Shown one piece after another: positions 33,953 through 40,208 of a DNA stretch of 40,208 bases. How positions within the stretch are numbered: the stretch's first letter is position 1; every line of letters starts with the position of its first letter. The stretch comes from Sphingobacteriales bacterium (GTDB lineage Bacteria > Bacteroidota > Bacteroidia > Chitinophagales > JADJOU01): NCBI GenBank assembly GCA_021297855.1, contig JAJTHM010000033.1:1-40208 (forward strand), in the 5' to 3' direction. Below the pieces are notes generated by a model that saw nothing but the letters and a program-made list of their open reading frames with translations, searched no databases and was not told the DNA's origin. A program made the translations under genes and the position numbers.

Positions 33953-35296
33953 ATGAATATTGTAATTATGGTCGCACAGCTTCTATTGTCCTTGACAATA
34001 CTAGTTTTCGTGCATGAGCTTGGACATTTCCTCGCCGCTAAATTTTTTAAAACAAAAGTAGAACGATTCTATCTTTTTTTTGACTTCTTATTTCCAATGC
34101 CTCATGTTTTAAACTTCGCATTATGGAAAAAGAAAATAGGGGAAACCGAATATGGTTTCGGCTGGTTTCCTCTCGGAGGCTATGTGTCGATAGCCGGCAT
34201 GGTCGATGAGACACAAGATGCTAACCAATTAGCTTCAGAGCCCCAGCCATGGGAGTATAGAAGCAAACGAAGTTATCAAAAAATGATTATCATTTTAGGT
34301 GGGATTATTTTCAACTTGATTTTTGCTGTGATGATTTTTGCCGCTGTATTAAAGATTTATAATAAGGAGTATTTGCCAGCCGAACAACTTAGAAATGGAG
34401 GTGTTATGGTAGGTGATTTAGCCAAGTCTCTAGGATTTCAAAATGGAGATGTGATTTTGAAAGTGAATGGAGAAACTCCTGAACGATTTGATGACCTAGT
34501 TCCTTTGAATATATTGTTCGGCGGAGAGTATGAAATTTTGCGCAAAGTGAATGGTGCTGAAACTGAACAAAAAATATCTATCCCTTCAGATTTCTATAAA
34601 AAATTCGAAAAAAATCTTTTCTATCCTTTTTATCACACGGTATCTGTAGAAAATGTTGTTTCGGGCTCAGCAGCGGATAAGGCTGGTTTGAAAATGGGAG
34701 ATAAAATTATTTCTGCAAAGAATTTAAGTGTTGCTCACTTTGATGAGTTTAGACAAATACTGGATTCAAGTAAAAGTCAAACTATAGGATTAGATGTTTT
34801 ACGCGGCAAAGATACTGCTCATTTAACCGTTAACGTAAGTGAATCCGGTAAGATAGGTTTCAATCCAGGCTTTCAGTTAGCAGATAGTAAATATAAGATG
34901 AAGGAGTACGGACTATTTCAATCTTTAAAATACGGAGCAAGTGAATGTGTCAAATTATTTACACTCCAAATTGTTAATGTTGCAAAGATTTTCAAAGGGG
35001 AAATAAAAGCCAAAGATAGCGTCGGTGGACCAATTGCAATAGCAAAAGGATTTGGAGTGGAGTGGAACTGGCATAGATTTTGGTTGTTTACTGCCATGAT
35101 TTCTGTTGCTCTGGCATTTGCCAACTTGCTTCCTATTCCAGGTTTGGATGGAGGACATGCAGTTATTATAATTATTGAAGCCATTACCAGAAAGCCAGTT
35201 AATCCGAAGGTATTGCAGATATTGCAATCTATAGGAACCTATATGATTCTAGCCTTAATGGTTTATGTGTTTTATAATGACTTAACTAGAAAATAA
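33953..35296 (+). CDS. rseP: RIP metalloprotease (RseP/site-2 protease family, M50)
   Basis: A membrane-embedded zinc protease of regulated intramembrane proteolysis. The 447 aa contain HELGH (H21, E22, H25) in the first TM helix, two PDZ-like regions (about 140-210 and 215-290; GDVILKVNGE, GDKIISAKNL), and NLLPIPGLDGGHA near the C-terminus holding the third ligand Asp. VGGPIAIAKGFG precedes it, as in RseP. Family members cut anti-sigma factors or signal peptides in the membrane. It lies 55 nt after gyrB and 18 nt ahead of an M3 peptidase; the latter pair may be co-transcribed. Confidence 0.95.
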   Translation: MNIVIMVAQLLLSLTILVFVHELGHFLAAKFFKTKVERFYLFFDFLFPMPHVLNFALWKKKIGETEYGFGWFPLGGYVSIAGMVDETQDANQLASEPQPWEYRSKRSYQKMIIILGGIIFNLIFAVMIFAAVLKIYNKEYLPAEQLRNGGVMVGDLAKSLGFQNGDVILKVNGETPERFDDLVPLNILFGGEYEILRKVNGAETEQKISIPSDFYKKFEKNLFYPFYHTVSVENVVSGSAADKAGLKMGDKIISAKNLSVAHFDEFRQILDSSKSQTIGLDVLRGKDTAHLTVNVSESGKIGFNPGFQLADSKYKMKEYGLFQSLKYGASECVKLFTLQIVNVAKIFKGEIKAKDSVGGPIAIAKGFGVEWNWHRFWLFTAMISVALAFANLLPIPGLDGGHAVIIIIEAITRKPVNPKVLQILQSIGTYMILALMVYVFYNDLTRK

Positions 35297-35314
35297 ATTT
35301 TTAAAATTATTCCA

Positions 35315-37021
35315 ATGAAATTAGAAGAAGTAAAATACGCACGCCCCGATATAGTGGGCTTTGAGAATGCAGTCAAAGATGCTTTAGGTGCAATGCAGAA
35401 TATGACTGATTATACAGAATTTAAAAAGCATTTTTTAGCGGTCAATAAATTGTCTAAAGAATTTATGGGTGCCTACACGATTGTGAGTGTTCGCTACAGC
35501 CAGAATACGGCGGATAAATTCTATGAAGAGGAGCAAAACTTTTTTGATGAAGTATTACCTCGTTTCCAAAAAGTTTCGACAGACTTTACCAATATGCTCC
35601 TAGATTCTCAGCATAGAGCGCAGTTGAGTTCGGAATATGGCTCACAGTTTTTAGATTTGGCTGAATTGTCTCGTAAGACAATTTCAGAAGAAGTGATGCC
35701 TTTGCTTCAAAAAGAGAATGTATTGGTTTCAGAATATCAAAAATTGACTTCTCAAATCAAAATTGAATTTGAAGGTAAGACCTATAATACGAGTGGCATG
35801 GCTCCATTGATGGAGAATACGAATCGAGATTATAGAAAAGGAGCTTCAAAAGCACTTTACTCTGAAATGCTCAAGAATCAACCAGAGTTGGATAGAATCT
35901 ACGATGAGTTGGTAAAGGTTCGTTCCGAAATCAGTTCAAAATTGGGATATAAAACATTTACTCAGCTAGGCTATGACCGCATGGGTAGAACTTGTTATGG
36001 ACCTGATGAAACGGCAAAATACAGAGAATTTGTATTGAAATACATAACGCCAAGAGCGAATGAGTTAAAGACTAAAATTGCTAAGACATTAGGAATTGAA
36101 ACACCTTATCAATACGATGGTTTATTATTTCCTGATGGCAATCCTACACCAAAGACCTCCCCAGAGCAGATGATATCGGATGCACAGGTCATGTATAATG
36201 AATTGTCTAAAGAAACGGGGGAGTTCTTCAACATGATGCAGGAGAAGGGTATGCTAGACCTTTTGAATAGAGAAAATAAATCTCCAGGAGGATATTGTAC
36301 CTATGTGGATGCTGTAAAGTCTCCTTTTATATTCTCAAATTTTAATGGCACTTCACATGATGTGGATGTATTGACTCATGAGGCTGGCCATGCGTTTCAG
36401 TGCTATTGCTCCATGCACTTTGAGCTAGGCGAGTATTATTTCCCTACTTCAGAATCTGCGGAAATTCACTCGATGAGTATGGAATTTTTCGCTTGGAATT
36501 GGGTAGATAAATTTTTCCTTCAAGATACGGAGAAGTATAAGCTTGGTCATTTGATGAAGTCTTTTTTATTCCTTCCTTATGGTGTTACTGTAGATGAATT
36601 CCAACATAGAGTTTATGAAAATCCTACGATGACCCCTGAGGAAAGAAGAAAAGTCTGGTTAGAAATTCAAGGGAAATATATGCCTTGGGTGAAGTATGAC
36701 GATGCTCCTTTCTTGGAGAATGGAGGTAGATGGCAAAATCAAGGACATTTATTCTTCTCTCCGTTTTATTATATAGATTATACCCTGGCTCAGCTATGTG
36801 CCTTTCAGTTTTATAAGAAAATGAATGAGGACTTCAAAGGAGCATGGAAAGATTATTATGATTTATGCTGTGCTGGAGGAAGTAAAAACTTCTTGGAATT
36901 ATTGCCGATAGCTAAACTGAGCTCACCCTTCGAGGAAAGTGGTTTCAAAGCTACCGCAGATTTTGTGTTCTCGGAGATTGACACGATGTTTTCACAATTT
37001 AATAATAAAGCACAAGCTTAA
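35315..37021 (+). CDS. M3-family oligoendopeptidase (PepF-like)
   Basis: A cytoplasmic zinc peptidase that degrades short peptides; 568 aa. The active site is HEAGH (H355, E356, H359) with the third ligand E383 in SAEIHSMSMEFF. The upstream GGYCTYVDAVKSPFIFSNFNGT and downstream HRVYENPTMTPEERRKVW are standard M3 landmarks. No signal peptide. It follows rseP by 18 nt. The exact subtype (PepF, or the M3B clade usual in Bacteroidota) is not resolved here. Confidence 0.94.
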   Translation: MKLEEVKYARPDIVGFENAVKDALGAMQNMTDYTEFKKHFLAVNKLSKEFMGAYTIVSVRYSQNTADKFYEEEQNFFDEVLPRFQKVSTDFTNMLLDSQHRAQLSSEYGSQFLDLAELSRKTISEEVMPLLQKENVLVSEYQKLTSQIKIEFEGKTYNTSGMAPLMENTNRDYRKGASKALYSEMLKNQPELDRIYDELVKVRSEISSKLGYKTFTQLGYDRMGRTCYGPDETAKYREFVLKYITPRANELKTKIAKTLGIETPYQYDGLLFPDGNPTPKTSPEQMISDAQVMYNELSKETGEFFNMMQEKGMLDLLNRENKSPGGYCTYVDAVKSPFIFSNFNGTSHDVDVLTHEAGHAFQCYCSMHFELGEYYFPTSESAEIHSMSMEFFAWNWVDKFFLQDTEKYKLGHLMKSFLFLPYGVTVDEFQHRVYENPTMTPEERRKVWLEIQGKYMPWVKYDDAPFLENGGRWQNQGHLFFSPFYYIDYTLAQLCAFQFYKKMNEDFKGAWKDYYDLCCAGGSKNFLELLPIAKLSSPFEESGFKATADFVFSEIDTMFSQFNNKAQA

Positions 37022-37097
37022 TATTCATGGAACTTGTCTTTTTAATCATTACATTCGCAAATAAAATTATTCAATAACAACTAAAAATCAAAAAATC

Positions 37098-37544
37098 ATG
37101 GGACTATTTTCATTCATTAAAGATGCAGGAACTAAATTATTCGGAGGTGGTGATACTGCCGAAGAACAAGCAGCAAAAGCCACCGCAGAGATCAAAAAAT
37201 TTCAACTATCAGAAACTGTTTCTGCTATAGTAGAGGGAGATCAAATCACCTTAACAGGAGAGTGTCCGACTCTTTTGGCTAAACAAAAAGTGCTAACCAT
37301 AGCGGGGAACATAGCTGGTATAGCTAAAGTTGTTGACAATATGACTGTAGCTGAGCCCGCTGGAGAATTGTCCGACTCTAACTTTTACGATGTAAAACCA
37401 GGAGATAATCTTTCTAAAATTTCTAAGGAAGTTTATGGCGACCCAAATAAATACCCTACAATTTTCGAGGCCAATAAGCCAATGCTTACTCACCCTGATA
37501 AAATTTACCCTGGACAGAAATTAGTTATTCCTGCTTTAGGATAA
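37098..37544 (+). CDS. BON-LysM protein (Kbp/YgaU-like)
   Basis: A 148-aa protein without a signal peptide. A short N-terminal segment (GLFSFIKDAGTKLFG) is followed by a BON domain (about 25-85, VSAIVEGDQITLTGECPT) and a LysM domain (about 96-146; YDVKPGDNLSKISKEVYGD, PGQKLVIPAL). The same layout occurs in E. coli Kbp, a cytoplasmic potassium-binding protein, and the N-terminus is of the same type; the ion role is inference from family. It forms a single-gene unit with a terminator just downstream. Confidence 0.92.
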   Translation: MGLFSFIKDAGTKLFGGGDTAEEQAAKATAEIKKFQLSETVSAIVEGDQITLTGECPTLLAKQKVLTIAGNIAGIAKVVDNMTVAEPAGELSDSNFYDVKPGDNLSKISKEVYGDPNKYPTIFEANKPMLTHPDKIYPGQKLVIPALG

Positions 37545-37571
37545 AAAAACAAATTATAAACTAATCATATG

Positions 37572-37601
37572 AAAGCACTTCCAACTAGGGAGTGCTTTTT
37601 T
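37572..37601 (+). terminator. Terminator shared by the LysM and DUF1573 genes
   Basis: AAAGCACTtCC pairs with GGgAGTGCTTT around AACTA and runs into six T residues on plus. The DUF1573 stop codon (37585-37587) lies in the loop, so the hairpin is partly coding on minus. Confidence 0.75.
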
Positions 37602-37998
37602 GTTTGGCAGTGGTATTATCCTTGACTTCACCATAAATTCTAATTAGACTTATGGGATTTTTCTGGTCATTGGAATAAACCGTAATCGTTTTAGAAAACG
37701 AGCCAATATTATGTGTGTTATAGCGAATCTTTATGGTAGATTTTTTCTTGGGAGCAATAGCTTCGACTGGGCAATTGGGCACGGTGCAGCCACAGCTGGC
37801 CCGACAACTATTAATAATCAGCGGGTAGTTTCCTAAATTTGTAATGGTGATTTCTCGAAAAGGATCAGAGTCCCTTTCTATAATGCCAAAATTTACTTCT
37901 TTAGCACTGAAGTGTATTGTACCCGCTTGAATATCTTCTTGAGCATACAGACTCAGAATTCCAAAATTTATAAACAAACAAGCTAGGGTTCTTTTCAT
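37585..37998 (-). CDS. DUF1573 domain protein, exported, 137 aa
   Basis: A signal peptide (MKRTLACLFINFGILSLYA) precedes one DUF1573 Ig-like domain: FSAKEVNFGIIERDSDPFREITITNLG, then INSCRASCGCTVPNCP (a four-cysteine cluster), APKKKSTIKIRYNTHNIGSFSKTITVYSND. Such small domains are abundant in Bacteroidota envelopes; the function is unknown. The last residues (TTAKQKSTP) end inside the terminator hairpin of the convergent LysM gene. Single gene. Confidence 0.9.
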   Translation of the reverse strand: MKRTLACLFINFGILSLYAQEDIQAGTIHFSAKEVNFGIIERDSDPFREITITNLGNYPLIINSCRASCGCTVPNCPVEAIAPKKKSTIKIRYNTHNIGSFSKTITVYSNDQKNPISLIRIYGEVKDNTTAKQKSTP

Positions 37999-38098
37999 TT
38001 TCTTTTTCTTACTTAGAACTACAAAGTTGGGAAAAGTTTATGACAGTCCTAGGTTAAAAAGACTGAATGATTATCAAAAAAGGAAAAGAAAGCAGATA

Positions 38099-39289
38099 TT
38101 AACGCAAAACTTCCTTAACAGCCTCCGCAGCTTCACGCAATAAGATGGCGGATTTTACTTTTAATCCACTTTCATCTATGAGACGCTTTCCTTCTTCCGC
38201 ATTGGTTCCTTGCAGGCGAACGATGATAGGTACAGGAATATTGCCAATAGATTTGTAGGCATCGACTACACCCTGTGCTACTCTATCGCAGCGCACAATA
38301 CCACCAAAAATATTAATTAGTATGGCTTTGACTTTTGGATCTTGTAGAATAATTCGAAAGGCTTTCTCTACTCGCTCAGCATTAGCAGTTCCCCCTACAT
38401 CGAGGAAGTTTGCAGGCTCACCACCACTTAGTTTGATGATATCCATAGTAGCCATAGCTAGACCAGCACCATTGACCATGCAGCCTACGTTGCCATCTAG
38501 TTGAACATAATTTAAATCATAGGAAACAGCTTCTACCTCTGTAGCCTCTAGCTCGCGCTTATCTTCCATCGCCGCTAGGTCGGCCTGTCTATAAAGCGCA
38601 TTATCATCGATCGATATTTTGCCATCTACAGCTATGATTTTATCATCCGATGTCTTTAAACATGGGTTGATTTCGACCAATGTCGCATCAGCGCCTACAT
38701 AGGCATTATAGATGTTTGCCATAAACTTAACCATTTCCTTGAAAGCGTTGCCTTCCAAGCCCAGATTGAAGGCAATTCTGCGGCACTGATAGCCTTGGAT
38801 TCCTATCAGCGGGTCTATATATTCCTTATGTACTTTTTCGGGATGCGTTTCAGCTACTTCTTCAATATCCATGCCCCCTTCGGTAGAATAGATGATGACA
38901 TTTTTCTTGGTCGTTCTATCCAGTAATATAGATACGTAAAATTCTTTGATTTTATCTTTCTCACCATAATATACATCCTCCGCAATTAGAATTCTGTTGA
39001 CTATTTTTCCTTGGGCTCCCGTCTGTGGAGTCACTAGATTCATTCCTAAGATTTCAGAGGCTTTCACCTTGAGCTCATCGGCATTTTTAGCTAATTTCAC
39101 CCCTCCACCTTTGCCTCTACCACCAGCATGGACTTGTGCCTTGACCACATACCACTGAGTGCCTGTCTGCTCTGTGAGGGTTTGTCCAGCTTTTACGGCA
39201 TCGGCTAAAGACTCTACTGCTATTCCTTCTTGGATTTTTGCGCCGTATTTTTTTAGCAACTCTTTGGCTTGATGTTCATGCAGATTCAT
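38099..39289 (-). CDS. sucC: Succinyl-CoA ligase (ADP-forming) subunit beta
   Basis: It couples succinyl-CoA cleavage to ADP/GDP phosphorylation in the TCA cycle with SucD. The 396 aa are standard. The ATP-grasp part (1 to about 235) shows NLHEHQAKELLKKYGAKI, KAQVHAGGRGKGGGVKLA and VEINPCLKT with its metal ligands; the C-terminal CoA-ligase half shows NFLDVGGTAN and INIFGGIVRCDRVAQG. The alpha subunit is not adjacent, which is common in Bacteroidota. It is transcribed divergently from the LolD-like gene, with about 90 bp between. Confidence 0.97.
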   Translation of the reverse strand: MNLHEHQAKELLKKYGAKIQEGIAVESLADAVKAGQTLTEQTGTQWYVVKAQVHAGGRGKGGGVKLAKNADELKVKASEILGMNLVTPQTGAQGKIVNRILIAEDVYYGEKDKIKEFYVSILLDRTTKKNVIIYSTEGGMDIEEVAETHPEKVHKEYIDPLIGIQGYQCRRIAFNLGLEGNAFKEMVKFMANIYNAYVGADATLVEINPCLKTSDDKIIAVDGKISIDDNALYRQADLAAMEDKRELEATEVEAVSYDLNYVQLDGNVGCMVNGAGLAMATMDIIKLSGGEPANFLDVGGTANAERVEKAFRIILQDPKVKAILINIFGGIVRCDRVAQGVVDAYKSIGNIPVPIIVRLQGTNAEEGKRLIDESGLKVKSAILLREAAEAVKEVLR

Positions 39290-39321
39290 GGATAATTTAA
39301 TTTAATTGTCGTGTTTTGGGA

Positions 39322-39329
39322 TAAATTTG
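39322..39329 (+). promoter_or_regulatory. Possible -7 element of the LolD-like gene
   Basis: TAAATTTG, 48 nt ahead of the TTG start, within the divergent sucC intergenic region; no TTG at the right -33 distance. Confidence 0.3.
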
Positions 39330-39377
39330 AAAACTTTGCGAAGTTATAAAAAATCACTTAGACCTTAAAAGAATTTA

Positions 39378-40043
39378 TTGACAACAACTCCGATTATTTC
39401 TGCTAGTCATCTCCAAAAAAATTACAACCACTTGACGGTTTTAGATGTGACTGAAATTCACATTGAGCCCAGCATAGTCACCACAATTGTGGGGCCTTCT
39501 GGTGCTGGCAAGAGCACGCTACTGCATATTTTAGGTACCTTATTGAAACCAACAGCAGGGGAGATATGGATTGAAAATCAACTGATTTCTAAAATGAATG
39601 ATGACCAGCTCGCTAGGATACGAAATCAATTTTTGGGCTTTGTATTTCAGACGCATCACCTCCTACCCGAATTTAATGCACTCGAAAATGTATGCCTACC
39701 AGCTATGATTGGAAATAGAAAAGAAGCAGAATATAAAGCTAAAGCCAAGGAATTACTTGAGTTTATAGGTCTAAAAGATAGAATGCACCATAAGCCTTCA
39801 GAACTCAGCGGGGGAGAGCAGCAGCGCGTCTCTATAGCTAGAGCACTCATCAACCAACCCAAAATGGTTTTTGCAGACGAACCTACTGGAAATCTGGACA
39901 CGAAGAATGCCCTCGATATCCACGATTTATTTTTTCGATTAAAAAAGGAGTTTGGTTATTCTTTTCTCATAGTCACACACAATCCAGAACTCGCCAAGAT
40001 GAGCGATCGTGTGATAGAAATGAAAGATGGAAAGTTGGTATAG
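39378..40043 (+). CDS. lolD: LolD-like ABC transporter ATP-binding protein
   Basis: The ATPase of an MacB/LolD-type ABC transporter, probably driving lipoprotein release from the inner membrane. The 221 aa contain Walker A GPSGAGKST (39-47), the Q-loop block VFQTHHLLPEFNALENV typical of LolD, the signature LSGGEQQR, Walker B MVFADEPT with the catalytic Glu, and the H-loop VTHN. The start is TTG at 39378; no ATG lies close to the domain start. No permease gene is next to it on the visible side. FtsE or MacB cannot be excluded, but the HHLLPEF motif favours LolD, and a LolA-like gene is in the same window. Confidence 0.85.
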   Translation: MTTTPIISASHLQKNYNHLTVLDVTEIHIEPSIVTTIVGPSGAGKSTLLHILGTLLKPTAGEIWIENQLISKMNDDQLARIRNQFLGFVFQTHHLLPEFNALENVCLPAMIGNRKEAEYKAKAKELLEFIGLKDRMHHKPSELSGGEQQRVSIARALINQPKMVFADEPTGNLDTKNALDIHDLFFRLKKEFGYSFLIVTHNPELAKMSDRVIEMKDGKLV

Positions 40044-40183
40044 GGCTTAACTATAAATCCCGTTTATCCCAAATTTTAAGAAAACGTATGCTTTATGACA
40101 AAAGAGAGCTAATTAGCGCCTGTGAGCAAGGCCTATGTTTAAAATGGTGATTTAATCCCCTCCCAAATTTTGGTTGAAATGCA

Positions 40184-40207
40184 AAAAGGCTTCGTTTACG
40201 CGAAGCC
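40184..40207 (-). terminator. Terminator for a minus-strand gene beyond the right edge
   Basis: GGCTTCG (40188-40194) and CGAAGCC (40201-40207) pair around TTTACG, with AAAAA before it, i.e. a T-tract on the minus strand. The gap 40044-40183 holds no gene that I can see. Confidence 0.65.
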
Positions 40208-40208
40208 C

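Noticed and set aside
40108-40117. GCTAATTAGC palindrome
   Set aside because: Ten AT-rich bases are expected by chance in a 40-kb window and nothing nearby supports a role.

Overview
The window is a chromosomal segment of an AT-rich, Gram-negative member of the Bacteroidota. The evidence is type IX secretion (T9SS) C-terminal sorting domains, TTG-N19-21-TAnnTTTG promoters, an exosortase of the Bacteroidota XrtN type, Kdo/LPS and Lol genes, and weak Shine-Dalgarno sequences. A family-level placement (Chitinophagales/Saprospirales-like) would be a guess. I see no rRNA, tRNA, CRISPR array or prophage.

Layout. The left edge (1-350) carries the start of an IS1595-type transposase and a possible attC-like fold, followed by a lone lipoprotein. 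From 1.1 to 5.1 kb on the minus strand lie a small membrane protein, a T9SS-exported CxxCH protein, rpsO and pnp. From 5.2 to 14.0 kb two operons run into each other: on plus a PLP enzyme, a GtrB-like GT2 and two GT-C membrane glycosyltransferases; on minus kdsB, rpe, a DPM1-like GT2 and a third GT-C. Together they look like a lipid-linked sugar and surface-glycan module. From 14.2 to 20.2 kb lie lolA, a Cys/Lys-rich small exported protein, psd, a large M16 peptidase and a lone transketolase N-terminal half.

From 20.2 to 24.0 kb is the most system-like locus: an exosortase (XrtN type, Cys/Arg/His all present) coupled to a polytopic VIT-domain protein that ends in a PEP-CTERM-type tail and is its probable dedicated substrate. 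It is followed by a type II toxin-antitoxin pair, tgt, a small membrane protein and a GreA-like gene. Between tgt and the GreA-like gene there is a decayed second copy of the tgt 3' end, a scar of recombination. From 27.1 to 31.7 kb is a 1518-residue T9SS protein with 12 repeats of about 103 residues.

From 31.7 to 40.2 kb is mostly housekeeping: gyrB (preceded by three DnaA-box-like 9-mers), rseP, an M3 peptidase, a BON-LysM protein, a DUF1573 protein, sucC and a LolD-like ABC ATPase. A 58-bp dispersed element occurs twice (near 14.96 and 26.95 kb, 54/58 identical). Much of the window serves the cell envelope: glycan building (GT operons, kdsB), lipid and lipoprotein handling (psd, lolA, lolD-like) and protein export or anchoring (T9SS cargo, XrtN, rseP).
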